64,000 nucleotides of DNA, from assembly GCA_023333565.1 (NCBI GenBank), contig JAJKFH010000374.1:3844001-3908000 (forward strand). Direction: 5' to 3'. Of this stretch, positions 47,465-59,880 are shown piece after piece; the first letter of the stretch is position 1, and each line of letters begins with the position of its first letter. This DNA comes from Puffinus mauretanicus (taxonomy: Eukaryota > Chordata > Aves > Procellariiformes > Procellariidae). The position numbers and the translations under genes were made by a program. The notes beneath the pieces are model-generated. The model had not been told where the DNA came from and ran no database searches. It was given only the letters and a program-made list of their open reading frames with translations.

Positions 47465-50400
47465 GTAGAGTGATGACTTTTTTTAAGTAGATTAATCTTT
47501 CAGATCCAGGCCTAGGGCTGTGTATTAATTCTCAGAACCTTCAAAACCTGTTAGATATGAATCACCTTCTTAGAAAAACTTAGTGTTACTCCAGTGATGT
47601 TTATCCAGCAAAGCAAAGATGTGAATGGCTAGGTTTTCATTAAATGTTTAGTGTGAACTTCGGATAGCACATCACAGAGGCAGTCTATTAATATTTTATT
47701 CACAATCTTCAGATATTCTGGACCTATCTTTGCAATTACATACATAATTATAGTGATGGATTCTTTGTAGGCCATGGTAAGGTTTAAGATCCTTCAGAAC
47801 CATTATTATTTAGTTCTTGGTTTGAGAAATTCTCATTGATCTACTTTGGGTTTTTGTTGAAAAAGAAACTTAGTAGAAACCAAATGAAAACGTATTACTG
47901 TGACCTAATATTACCAGCCTTCTCCTGGATTTTGTGGCTTTAAAGAGCAGGGGTTCGGGATCTTGTATGAGGAAAATAAAAGTAATGAGCACAACCAGTG
48001 ACAAAATTATGGCGACAAATCAACATTTTCATCCTATTCTGTTTCCTTTAGTATCTTATAGTTTTCAGTTAGGTTTCTTTACTCTCTCTTGGATGCCAAA
48101 TTCTAGTCTTAATATCTGAGTCAGCATTCAGTGGATATTCCTTTTTTTCCTCACAGCTTCTCATTTTCAAAAATGTGTTTTAGTTTATTTCTAATAATAT
48201 ACCTACCATGCAATTACCAAGAGGTATTTTGTTTGTTTCTAGTGCTGGATATCAAGCAAACATACTCATGATATACTCTAAAATTGTGTAAGGAAACAAA
48301 ATGATCAAATACTGTAACTTTGTCTTGAGAATATGTGAACAATTGCACTTGAATTCTTCCCCAACCATTGGGATCTCAAAGCCTGGCCGTATTTCCCTTC
48401 AAAGAGAATTTTGCTTACATTTGCAAGTGTATTTGGTATTTTTCTGGTGATGTCCAGATAATAGCTTTAGGTCCCTAATTTCATGTTTCCAGTTACTGAA
48501 TGCCATCAATAGAGAGAACACAGTGCTAGAATTTGCTTCCCTCGAGTTTTCAAAAGAGCTGACTTTTAGATACCATGCAAAGCCTAGCTGTTTGAACAGG
48601 TCTTTGCCTGAAGCTAGTTTTTTCTTTGATGATGTGAGGAGTTTCTTTGTATTTGGAATGGTACTCTACTAGGACTTAATATGTGTGGTTATATATTGCT
48701 ATCTCCTAAAGACATCGATAGGAACATTTTATAAAGGAAGCCATAAATAAATAAATGAAGCTTTGATTTCTTTAGAATTGCTAAAATTTAATTAACTTCC
48801 AAGGATAAACTCAATTAGTTGTATTCAGTACTGCCTTCAGTTTTGCTTGCTCACTTGGGGACTGTCTGGTCCCTGGAGAGGCAGCTGCAGAAGGAGAAGA
48901 AACAGAAATGACACTAAGCTCTCTGCTAATAAAGTTTGTAAAAACCTAGGAAGAGGGACACGTTCATTTGGACTAGGAGGGTGTGACAGACGGCATTGCT
49001 ACTTGGTGGATGAAACTGTAGGACTGACTTGTTTGTTGCTTGGCAGGGAGGTTTGTGATGTTCTGGACACTGATTAGAGATAACAGATTTTGAATTAAAA
49101 GCGCTTTGCTCAACAAGGACGAACACATTTGTACGTTCTTGTCTTCTCTTTTTTTTTTTTTTTAATTGCATTTTCTGCTGAAGACGAGTACTTGGTTAAT
49201 GGTCCTAGTGACTGATGTCTTGTCTCCCCAGAAAACCAGGATATTGGCATTGATTTCTTCACACCATACCTTTAGCAAGCATCAATCACTCTTATCCAGT
49301 GGTGCTCTTGGTAGGTGTGAGAAGGAAGTTCGGGATCTCTTCTTGTTTAGTCCTTGGCTTTTCTCCCATGTGCGGACCAGAGAACAGTTACACCTTGGAA
49401 ATTTTTTAATTTTTTTTTTTTTAAATGTGGATGCCTGTCATCTAGAAACTGTACTGAAATAATGAACTTACTTAACGTAGGCTACAAAACAGCCATTTGG
49501 GTTTAATGAGCTAGTGACCTAGAGGTTCTGATTCTCATTACTGAAGCAGCCAGGCCTTTATTAGGTGTCATCTCTCCCCTTCTTCTCCCCATTTCTGTAA
49601 CAGTCCAAAGCTTCAGGCTCAGCTGAGCTTAGTAAAATAGCCTAAAAATCCAAATATTCACTACTGCAATATACTAAGGCAGGAGCGCAATGCTGGTGAA
49701 GCATAGCAGTCGTGCTCAAATAACCTCTGGCACCTCTAGTCCCCTTAGGCTTTGTGTATGCTTTGGTCTGTGTTGGCTGCCAGTGCAACAAAAGCTGTTT
49801 TTTCTCTCTACTCTGACAGAAGCTGACAGCATGGACATGGACACCTAGCATCCTGTAACCTTTCTGTCCTTGGGGAAAGCTCCTACAAAATGTCCACAAA
49901 ACCTGTCACAGTTTCTAGCTGGGGAACACTGAGCATGTTACACAAGACAATGTTTTCGGCTGGTCACTGGCTACAAAACACACATGTTGTCCCACCGACT
50001 CAGACATTAAAAGTCTTACTGGAAGGTTTGGTCTGTGGTTGCATCAGTGCACTGCTTTGTATACCAACTCTGCCCTCAGTAACTGGGGTCTTTTGGTCTG
50101 TTTGGTCTTTAGCCCTGCACGAAGTGCCTAAGGCACTGGAAAGGAAATGCTTAGATGCTTCTGATTGCTCAAGATGGGATTTGACCTACCTACACAGAGT
50201 TGCAAACATAGGATTTGTGGGGGGGGAAGTCAGCTCATGTGACTGCTCCTTCCTAGGGTCAACTCAGAATTTCTCCATCTCAGCAGCTCGGTCTTAAAAG
50301 TGCTGTGCATCCGAGCTTGTACCATCTCCTTACAGGAATAGTTGCAGGGTACAAAACTGGCAGAAAGGTTTAGGCTGATGTCTAGCCTATTTCCTTTCAT

Positions 50401-51214
50401 CATCTCATGCTCTTTCTCCAGGTTTTACGCTTCTCCTTGGTATCCAGTATTTCTTCTCTTTTGGGGAGTTTCTTTACCTTTGTGGCTTTTGAAGGTAGTG
50501 TTTGTTTTCTCCAGAGTGGCAGCTGTCTGGAGCTCAGCCCTCCAGTATTTTGGTTTGTTCTAGTCTTTTGAGTAATATGTACTCCACATGGTGCTTTTGA
50601 GGAGTAAAAGCAGAGATGCTGGAAGGGGGGCTGTGATCCTGTGGCTCCGTGACATGCTGCCTTTACAACCGTAGGTGTATTGTCACATCTTTTCTTTTCT
50701 TACTTTGTAAAAGGGAAAATGTCTGCGGTGGTGCAGCTTGTTTTTACAAAATGATTCATCAAATAACCCTGGTTCTCTTTGAGCCGTTAATTTGTAATGC
50801 CTCTGTTGCTTCTGGCACTCTGCTGCCTCTGACATTATTCCTAAATTATTACTGAACATCACACACATGAAATACCTTGTGTCTCTGTCATACTGCTGTT
50901 CTCTAAGAAGACACCTATTACAGCTGAAGAAAAAGCACGTGTACACGACTGCACTTTCTCACAGGGACACAAAATAGAGCTAACTCTATTAACTAACTCT
51001 CCCACCTTATCGTAAGGGTGTATGATAAAAATGCAATGATGTGGAATTAATCTTAAAGCTTGGATAGTTGTCTCTGAGGACAGACTATCTTAATGACAAG
51101 GCAATTGGATGCGATGATTTATAGCTAGGGAAAGTGAATTGCTGATTTTTAGCTGAGTGTCTGGTGGGCAGATGTCCTATCACGAAAGCTGTTGAATGCT
51201 CTTCTGAAGAGTAC

Positions 51215-51545
51215 GCTGCTCTGGGGTGTGAGAGACCTGCACTATGTTCCCTGTTTTTCTTTGGATGCACTGTCTAACCTTAAACAGGTCACTTCGCTTC
51301 TCTGCACCTGTTTCACGTGTTCTGATTATATTTCTGTGTTATATGTTCTGATTATTTTATGTGCTGGGACAATTTCTTGAAATATATAGGAATGGCCGCA
51401 GTGCAGTATGCCCACATCTTGCTCGGAGCATGTGGAAGCTACTACAGTTTTCATAATAACTGTTCTTCAGAGATAACCTTTATCTTTCTCTACCTCAATT
51501 TTCCTGTTTGTAAAATGGAAGTTAGAATACTTAACTTCCTTTGTA
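51215..51545 (+). repeat. MIR-like SINE relics (probably two pieces)
   Basis: 'taaccttaaacaggtcactt' and 'cgcttctctgcacctgttt' (51272-51312) match the MIR block 'gaccttgggcaagtcacttcacctctctgtgcctcagttt'. A second, 3' block 'ctctacctcaattttcctgt' and 'ttgtaaaatggaagttag' (51488-51526) matches 'cctcagtttcctcatctgtaaaatgggg'. They could be one MIR split by an insertion or two separate relics. Confidence 0.55.
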
Positions 51546-51565
51546 AAACCATAGCATAATTTATT

Positions 51566-52125
51566 TTGGAACAAACTTCTGGAGATTTCTAGTCCAAACT
51601 CTGCTGAAATCTAGGCTTTCTTCAGGGTTGTGTCCAGTTGTGTTTTGAATGCCTCCTTCAGAATGGTGATTCCACAATGTCTCTGAGGTTTCTGTTCCCA
51701 TGTTTGACCACCCTCATAGTGAAAAATATTCCTTTCTATGGAGTTGGAGTTTCCCTTGCTGCAACCTGTGATCAGTGTCTCTTGACACTGCAAGTGCACA
51801 TTGCTGACTCATGTTCAAATTGTTGTCTGCCATATCCCCGGGTCCTTTTCTGCAGAATTGCTCCTTAGCCAGCTGGTCTCCAGCTTGTACTTATGTGTGA
51901 GGTTATTCTGCCCCAGGTGTAGGGCTTTGTATTTATTGTTGATTTACATCAAACATTTCTGTAAATCCTTTGCTCCACCTTGTAAAGGTTTCTCTGAATG
52001 GTAGCCCTGTGCTTCCTGCAATGCATGAACCATTCTCCCCAATTTGATATCATCTACAAACTTGATGAGGGTCTATTTAGTTCCATCATCCAGGTCCAGC
52101 TTTGGAGGTACTGATGAAGAGTTTT
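51566..52125 (-). mobile_element. CR1 LINE fragment, old, antisense
   Basis: Blocks 'tctggagatttctagtcca', 'tttgaccaccctcatagtga', 'aaaatattcctttctatg', 'gcacattgctgactcatgtt', 'ggtctccagcttgtactta', 'ttctgccccaggtgtag' and 'atatcatctacaaacttgat' match an antisense CR1 3' region. The CR1 lies only about 420 bp upstream of the next NRXN3 exon. Confidence 0.85.
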
Positions 52126-52541
52126 CTGGAAGAGCTACGTAATGTGAATTAATATGCTTATACTTATCTTTTTTCTCTCCAGTCCTGATACCATCAAACT
52201 CCTGTATGTTCTCAGTAAGTCTTTGCTTTGCTGGATGAATACCATTGAATAATGCTCAGTTTTTACATGTTATTATTTAGCCATTGCATTATTATGCTTG
52301 TGACCTTATAATGCAAGTTGGGCTACAGACACATGATGATCAGTCACTGCATGGAAGTACTTATGGCCTGTGGTTCAAGAGTGTGTGGGAGACACTGTCT
52401 CTGTTAGGAGTGCATCTGAGTAGGGAGTAATCTTCACTCTCCTGTACTGAACCTTAAACCTCACTCAGTTGTTGGAAAAAAAATGAACTAGACTGAGGCT
52501 GTAAGTGCAAGTGTTGATGTCGTCTTATCCTCCTCATTTAG

Positions 52542-52925
52542 GTACTATATCAGTGAACAGCAGACGCACCCCATTCACCGCTAGCGGGGAGAGTGAGATC
52601 CTAGATCTGGAAGGTGACATGTACCTCGGTGGGCTGCCTGAGAACCGGGCAGGACTCATCCTTCCCACAGAGCTCTGGACAGCAATGCTGAACTATGGCT
52701 ACGTTGGCTGTATCCGAGACTTGTTCATCGATGGACGAAGCAAGAACATCCGGCAGCTGGCAGAGGCGCAGAATGCCGCAGGAGTCAAGTCCTCCTGCTC
52801 CCGCCTCAGCACCAAGCAGTGCGACAGCTACCCGTGTAAGAATAATGCAGTCTGCAAGGATGGCTGGAATCGCTTCATTTGTGACTGCACTGGCACCGGC
52901 TATTGGGGTAGAACATGTGAGCGAG
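52542..52925 (+). CDS. NRXN3: NRXN3 exon: end of LNS3 and EGF-like repeat B
   Basis: This 384-nt exon has acceptor cctcatttag|gtacta and donor tgagcgag|gtaagc. It completes the split Gly codon ([12 protein letters not shown]) and ends on the first base of a codon expected to be Glu. It encodes the last LNS3 strands ([32 protein letters not shown]) and then EGF-B, with six cysteines in the pattern KQC-x4-PC-x4-VC-x7-IC-x-C-x8-TCE, including [29 protein letters not shown] and EGDMYLGG point to neurexin-3. The EGF repeat acts as a hinge between the first and second LNS-EGF-LNS modules of the extracellular region. The ATG at 52505 lies in intron and is not a start. Confidence 0.97.
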
Positions 52926-53898
52926 GTAAGCTGAGTTTTCTGACCTCAGTTACACAGGATGGTGTGCAGGAGAACTAGAACAAAAACCAGCGTTTCCATG
53001 AGACTTTCCCCTGCCCTTGTTGGTCTTCCCAATGCTAAGTTCCAGTCCCCACACTAGGAAAGCTTTCTTCTTTGATCGTTTCCTTCCAGTCTTTTCCACC
53101 TTCATTTCATGAGCTTGCCTTCTTCATCTGCCACTTCACTCCCTAAGCCTTCTGAAGACCTTGTCTTCAGGTTCCAGAGTTTCTTTGACTGAGTATGGTT
53201 TGTCTCCTAAGGCAGAAAATGCTGCTGCATGTGAGAAGTCTCAGGCAAATTACTGGAAACAGTACCAATGTGAACTTGAGTTATGGGACGGATGATGTAT
53301 CTCAGTTCTGTCTAGTCTTCCTTTTTTTTGCATGGTAGGATTTCCTTCATGGCTGTTTATGGGTAAAGCCAGCTAATTAGATAGTGTTAACAGCAACATG
53401 TCTCCAAGTTCACCTCTGATAAGGCAAATCTGTAGGAGATGGTGGGAGATTCTCTGCATCTTACTCTTACTTATTCTGGCTGGTGACTTAAAGACATATG
53501 ATTGGAGATATGAGGCACAAGTAATGCTGGTACAGGCAGGCAAAACATATGTGTTCTAGGCCACATGGAAAGGAATTTACTAATGTGAGGTACCTGAGCT
53601 ATATATTTCTCAAATACCAGGTGGTTCCATTAATTGTTGTTATCCTTATTGTGCTGGTGCCACACTCAGAATGAGGTAGGTGAGTGGTTTTAAAAAAAAA
53701 AGATGGGTCTAATATCACTTAGAAAAGAAAATACTCCCTAAAGGGTGTTTTTGTATAGTGAAACCAATCTTTCTGTTAATATTTGGCCATTAGCACTGCA
53801 TTCTGGCTGAACTGCACTCACAGTACACCCAAGAATTAACTGTAAACCATTAGCAGAGTCTTAGGGCTTTCAGCCCCTTCTTTCTGTCACCTTACTTG

Positions 53899-54010
53899 GT
53901 GCCATGGGCTAATGGTTATAGCATGTGTCTTAGAATTGGAAATTCAGATATTTTTGAGCTTCTGCCATAAATATTTGAGAAGCACCTTTCCCACTCAGTG
54001 TCCCTCCTGT
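53899..54010 (+). repeat. Possible MIR/tRNA-SINE head relic
   Basis: 'gccatgggctaatggttata' followed by 'gcatgtgtcttagaattgg' and 'aaattcagatatttttgagc' resembles a tRNA-derived SINE head (ggctaatggttagagca..ctgg..tggaatcaggagatctgggttcaag). Later blocks are weaker. Confidence 0.4.
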
Positions 54011-54193
54011 GCATTTTTTAACATTGATCATAGTACCATGCCACTTACGAGAAAGAACGTGAAAGTTAGGTACAATGCATAAAACATTAGGCAGAACTGA
54101 GATTTGTAATTCATTCACTCTTCAGAGAGTTTTCTTCTTCGCAGGAAGTTTTTGTTAATGACCAAAATTCTTCCTATAGACCAGATGGGGCTT

Positions 54194-54198
54194 TTAGG
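54194..54198. repeat. Target-site duplication, left copy (TTAGG)
   Basis: TTAGG directly precedes the LTR and is repeated directly after it at 54732-54736. Confidence 0.85.
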
Positions 54199-54731
54199 TG
54201 TTGTGGTTTAGCCCCAGCTGGCAGCCAAACACCACACAGCTGCTTGCTCACTCCTCACCCCCCAGTGGGATGGGGGAGAGAATTGGGAAAAAAAAGTAAA
54301 ATTCGTGGATTGAGATAAAGACAGTTTAATAGAACAGAAAAGAAAGGGAAAATAATAATAATAGTAATGATGATAGAATACACAAAATAAGTGATGCACA
54401 ATGCAATTGCTCACCACCCACTGACCGATGCCCAGCCAGTTCCCAAGCAGTGGTCATCACCCCCTGGCCAACTCCCCCAGCTTATATACTGAGCATGACA
54501 TCATATGGTGTGGAATACCCCATTGGCCAGCTGGGTTAGCTGTCCTGGCTATGCTCCCTCCCAGCTTCTTGTGCACGTGGCAGAGCATGGGAAGCTGACG
54601 ATGTAAGAACTACTTAGCAACAACTAAAACATCAGTGTGTTATCAATATTCTTCTCATACTAAATCCAAAACCCAGCACTATACCAGCTACTAGGAAGAA
54701 AATTAACTCTATCCCAGCCGAAACCAGGACA
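54199..54731 (-). mobile_element. Solo LTR of an endogenous retrovirus (ERVL-like), with 5-bp TSD
   Basis: The 533-bp element begins TGTTGTGGTTTAGCC and ends GAAACCAGGACA on the + strand, giving TG...CA ends, and is bracketed by perfect TTAGG duplications (54194-54198, 54732-54736). The transcribed orientation is the - strand: there a TATATAAG box (54481-54488 on +, CTTATATA) precedes an ATTAAA signal (complement of TTTAAT at 54325-54330). A CRE-like ATGATGTCA lies just upstream of the TATA box (complement of 54496-54504). The family is common in neoavian birds. No internal retroviral genes are present, so it arose by LTR-LTR recombination. A 5-bp duplication fits ERVL-type integrase. Confidence 0.93.
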
Positions 54732-54736
54732 TTAGG
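54732..54736. repeat. Target-site duplication, right copy (TTAGG)
   Basis: This is the exact repeat of 54194-54198, directly after the terminal CA of the LTR. Confidence 0.85.
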
Positions 54737-57700
54737 TTTTACAGCACAAGATCTATGATCATTCATAAAGCTTCTCACAGCCAGCAATTTATAGCATGGT
54801 GCCCTAAGCAGCAATAGTCGTTTCAGCATAAAGCAAAGAAAATAGAAAAGAAGCTAATAGACAGGACACAATCTGTCCTGCAAGTGATGCTCCGAGTCCC
54901 TTGTAATGTGGTAATGATCTCACCTCCTCCTGTTCCCTGAGCTCTCCTGCACTCCTGTTATATCTGATTAGAGTATGTGTGGTAGAGAGCAAGATTTAAT
55001 CATGCCAGAAAGACTCCTAAACTGAAAGGCCGTTTTTGGGTGTCTCAGAAATGAATGGCAGGCGCAGCAAAGTAGATTTGTGATGGAAGTTATGATTGCA
55101 AGTATATATTGAAGCTTTGTACTGAGTTTGCTAGGTCTTGGGTTGTGGTGTGTCGGGCATTAGGGAAAAAAACCTTGGAGCTTGTACTTTTGGTAGTATT
55201 TTGTCATTCTTGCATCCTAGGGTTTTAGAAAGAATAGGAGTATCAGAGAACAGTGTCTGCAGTGCAGCTTTTCTGTTCTAAAGTACCTTGTTCCAACAGG
55301 TCTGCTTCTGCTGTTTTGCTAGTTAGTTTGAAACAAAGGACATAAAATACCTGAAAGCCCATGGAAGTGCTTCCCAAATGCTTTCTGGTCATCAGACGTA
55401 GGACAGGCTTTGGGAGAATTGACAAAAAGGATCCTCCAACACAATGGGTAGCATATTTCCTCCTGTTGCATGTGAACTACCTTCTCATACTGAACCTGGT
55501 AGTAATTAGAGTGAGTTGCAAGTCTTGTCAGCAAGAAGGGCTGGAGGGCTGTTATAGACATGCAGGAGGTTAGGAAGAATGGGTTGGTGCAGCTACTGTG
55601 AAGGATCTTTAGTGGTTTTTAAATACTTAATGTCTTTGGTAGCCTCTGGCTTCTAATTTGTTAGTATTTGACATTAGTTGCAGCATCAGGTCACTTGCAG
55701 CCCTCTGTTAATTGCACTTAAGGTGTTGGAGGTAGGAATTGGGATCTGGCTCATAGAGGATTGCTGTGATAAAGTACCTCCTCACAACCCATGGACTTTT
55801 CTGAAAAGGAGCCCAAAGCCCTGGCATTAAACAAGCAGGAGGAGGGGAATGTGTGTTGTATTCACATTAGCTATTTTCTGTAGCTGCAGTGAAAATGCCA
55901 TGGGGTCAAAAAGGTGCATGAGGTCTGTTCTTCTGCGGATCCCGAAAGCTCTCTGCATGCTTTCCTTCTGCTGAAACACTGTGAGAGGGACTGCAGAGGG
56001 CAAAAGCCCAGGAAGGACACAAAGGAAAAGACAACTGAAAATCAGATCGTTTTAGGCCAATGAAAATCAGATGTTGTTGATCTCACTTTTTAATGCATTC
56101 TCCTACTTAATTGCCTTGATTGGAGGTTTGGGGTTTTTTTTATTAAAAGGTATATACTGATAAGATTAGAAAAAGCAGGTTGGTATGAGACTGCTGGCCA
56201 TTTAAGACTGAAATAAAAGCCACTTAGGTTTAGTTTTTAAACCTTTGAAGTTAATTGCTCAGAACTGGACATAGCCTGAGTCTTTTCCAGGTAAGAGGAA
56301 AAAAAAAAGTCTTGTTCCAGCCCTTTCCTTTTGCTGAGCTGCACCCAATGTTCATTGCAGCAAGACAGAGATATCCCACTCCAGTTCTCCTCCCAAGGAC
56401 TGGAACCAGTGTCCCTTCCTGTTTGGGTTTGCTCAACAATGGATGATTAACACCCTGAGCGAACCAGGCTTTTTTTGTGTTTTGTGGCATACCGTTTGTG
56501 AACAGCAATGTACCTGCTGTTGGCAATGCTGATATTGAGCATAGGGCTACACATTTTATTATCTGCCAAGTACCTTTATAGCAATGTTTGCTAAGAACAG
56601 TTTAATGACAACACACATCTGACCATTATGTATGCAATAAACGGAAATGTTGTAAAACTACTGTTAATAGGAACTGCTGCAAAGTCATTTAATACATGGT
56701 TTAAGTGCTGGCAGGCTTTTCTGGCTCAGGCACAGGTAGCAGCATAGTTTTTTTTTTTTAATTTTAGTGAAGTTGTTCGATGATGATTTGTTTAAAAAAC
56801 CTCAAATGTGTTGATGCTTTTTGGACTGTCCAGACTTCTGAGTCTGCAATGTAATGCTAGATAACTGCTGAGAATATATTTTCTTATAGGACCAGGGGTG
56901 CTGGACACATTAGGAGAAAAGCCTTTGCTGCAGTGTTTTAATGCTTTTAATCCTTGCTAGAGCTTGAATATTCAAAGACTTTAGGAAAAGCAAAACATCA
57001 GAATAATTTCTATGATTTCATGAGGTAGTGAAAGATGTTAGAAATCAGAAGGTCTGTTCTAGAGCTCATGTGTTCATTGACTTACTAGTACCAGATAGGT
57101 CCCTATTGTACGATTTCCCAAAATGTCTCCAAACTGCAGAAAAAAAGATTCTGAATTTAGAAAAAGAGTTCACGCAGTCCCTTCATGCCCATTTTAATTT
57201 GTTCCTGACTAATTTTATATTAAATTCTCCATTGAACATGATCTGAGGCATGTTAGCTTTGCTAAGGGCATTTGTGTGAGAAGTTCATTTTCCCACTCGC
57301 CATCAATCCATTTGTAACACCTGTGGCTGTTCCCTCTCTGGCTGGCCCAAGCAGCTACTACTGTGGTCTATGCTGTACACAATTCTTCTGCTCAAGAAAT
57401 GCAGGCCTGGGCTTTCTGTGCTTAGCTCCCTCGTATCTCTCCCTAATGACTGGGTGTCAGAGCAGAAGGCTACTGTTGGTTGCATAAGTGCTGGATTATT
57501 CTACTGTATTAGGCTTTTGTGTATCCTCCATCTCTGCATCCTTTCCTTGCCTTCCATGGAGTAACTTCTGTTCTAACACCCAAACAATTCCCAAGATGCT
57601 CATGAAATGTTGTGCTAGCTCCAGTAAGGACAGTGCAGCCAAGATGGGGCTTGTAAGGGAAGAGAAACAATATGAGGGAACAATTTCAGAGTCTCTCACT

Positions 57701-59377
57701 TCTGTGGATTTATATTGTGATCCTTTCCACTCATCATAACTTTATTGTCCATAGATGTATATATTCAGTCAAAAGCCACTCTGAATATGTGTTGTTTCCA
57801 GGACAAGTGATGGCATTTGTTGCCTTGTAATGCCTTTGTGATATCCTCAGTACAGAAGAATGTGCAGTTAATTCTGCAGTCAGGGTGATTACATCTTTTT
57901 GGGAAAAGATCATTTCATGGTCTTTAGGCTGTTGAACTTTAACTTTGAAGAGTCTCATTGATGTGACAATCTCCAACAGCATCTGCTGAGCAGCTGGAAA
58001 ATCTGAGACTATATAAAAATCAACTGATTGTCTCTCCTATATTTTATAATGACATGGGTATGATTTTTTTATCTGTGTTTTCTTTCCTGTTTCTTCATCC
58101 TGTCTCCATCATCACATGCTCTTGATATTTAAGGCCACTCCTTCCTTCCACGCCGCATGTGAATTTGTTAGTACTCCAGGTGCTCTTTATCTCATCTGAA
58201 TATGGTAATTGATGGCACAGAAGAAGATAATTTCTGCTGTTTTTCTCTAAACTTCTGTGTTTCTGGCTGTTTATTGCTGAGTGTAGCTTTCACAAGGTCC
58301 TCCCAGTTCAAGAAATATAATTATCCAAAACTGTATTAGATTTTGTGCTACTGTCAGCTCCTGTAAAGAGCACTTGAACAACAAAAAAAGATGTTGATGG
58401 GTAGATGAGTAAGAACATTTGGTTAATGCGTTTTAGCATCTTATACTTTTGTTAGTATAGGCCTCTTCTACAGGACTAATATTGTAGTGGCATATTTGTT
58501 TATCTGCTGGTTTATAAATGGCAGCTCAGAACAATGGCTTCTCCTTAATGCAAGCCACAAAATACACCCTATCTATAAGTCAAGGCACAATGCTGCTCAG
58601 ATAACTCTCAGGTTAAAGGACAGTTTGTCATAGCAGGTCAGTTTTGCCTGAATCACACTGTATCGGGGGAAGGTAGAATTTACTAAAACTTGGATCATCT
58701 GAAGCGGTAAGTCACCCTGAAGAAGGGAAACACTTTTTCACCTTCTCATCCTAGCTTTTCCAGGTAACTCCCAGCAAGACATATAATGGCATGTATGATC
58801 CAGAATGGGCTTGCTTACTTCGAGTATGCACCATGTCTGTTGTGATCTGTCAGGTGTCTAGAGATGAACTGATGACACTGGGTGCAAGAGTTGCTTCAGA
58901 CTACATGGTATCTTTGAGTCTCTTATTGCTCAGTGGCTGATCTCAGTCCCTGTGGCTTCATACCCCACTTCCTTTCCATACCCTCGAATCAGACCAGTTT
59001 GTGTTTCTGCTGAGACTGCCAACTGTCCCTACAATTAATGGGAATATCTGGATGGAAGTGGCCAGGGTGAAGTAGTTCGTTTGTCATGAAAAATTATTTC
59101 CAATATTTAAAATTACTATATAGACCTTGGAGATGTTATCTGTGAAATTAGCTTTCTCTATCTTTCCGCTTTGCCCAGTCAAAGCCATCAAGCTGAAAGG
59201 CAGGCACTGGCACAGTACATTTTCTGTCTCATTTCTTCTTCTCTATTCATCTCAGGGGGAGAGGAAAGACTTGGCATTCATGATGCTCCCTTAATTGACT
59301 CTTTCTCCATGTGGAGATAGGCAGTCGCCCCTTGGACACTTTGATTGATTGGATGAGGCTATTATGTGATATGGAAA

Positions 59378-59424
59378 GGATATGTGCAAAAGCACAAAAA
59401 AAAAAAGGGATATGCAAAAGCACA
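59378..59424. repeat. Local duplication split by an A-run
   Basis: ggatatgtgcaaaagcaca at 59378-59396 is repeated as ggatatgcaaaagcaca at 59408-59424, separated by an A-run ending at 59406. The second copy lacks one TG. It looks like replication slippage. Confidence 0.75.
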
Positions 59425-59841
59425 GCCATCACCACAAGCACGGAAAGGTCCTACTTGGTGGTGTATATTGGCTCACCCAGATCTGCTTGGTTTGTCTGCC
59501 TTCTCTCATATCTAGTTAATGCACAGAATAGCTCACAAAGTGGTCCTGGTGAGTCTGCCGCCACTCAATACCAGAATCCAAGGTATGGCTTTCCAGAGGG
59601 AACCCATTCTCACTCACTCTGCTAAAGGGTCTGAGAATGCGTAAAGGAAAGATCATTTTCATCATCTTTATTTGCTCCCTTACCAGAATCCTCATTTTTT
59701 TCTGGGTAATCGAGGACAAGAAGGTTAAAACTGGGAGATAAGGTGCAGAAGAGGGAAACTGTAACCTGATAAATCAAATCTGTCACTCTTCAGAGTGACT
59801 TCCTGCTTTGTCATGATTATAGGTGGCAAGTAGGTGGATAG

Positions 59842-59880
59842 TGTTGTGGTTTTAACTTTATCCCGGTCGAAACCAGGACA
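59842..59880 (-). mobile_element. Collapsed LTR remnant: both ends, no interior
   Basis: The 39 bp consist of the first dozen or so bases of the LTR family seen at 54199 (TGTTGTGGTTT) joined to about its last 28 bases (TAACTTTATCCCGG then TCGAAACCAGGACA; the full copy has TAACTCTATCCCAGCCGAAACCAGGACA-like sequence). It is flanked by ATAG at 59838-59841 and ATAG at 59881-59884, probably the target-site duplication. About 490 bp of LTR interior is missing. The likely cause is deletion after insertion between short TTAAC repeats near each end. Confidence 0.7.

Larger units (their letters stand above)
47465..52541 (+). other. NRXN3: NRXN3 intron within the LNS3-coding region
   Basis: This 5.1-kb intron (gtagag...cctcatttag) contains MIR-like blocks at 51215-51545 and an antisense CR1 at 51566-52125. 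The first 3.7 kb shows no recognisable exon or repeat apart from T runs near 49150 and 49418. Confidence 0.85.
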
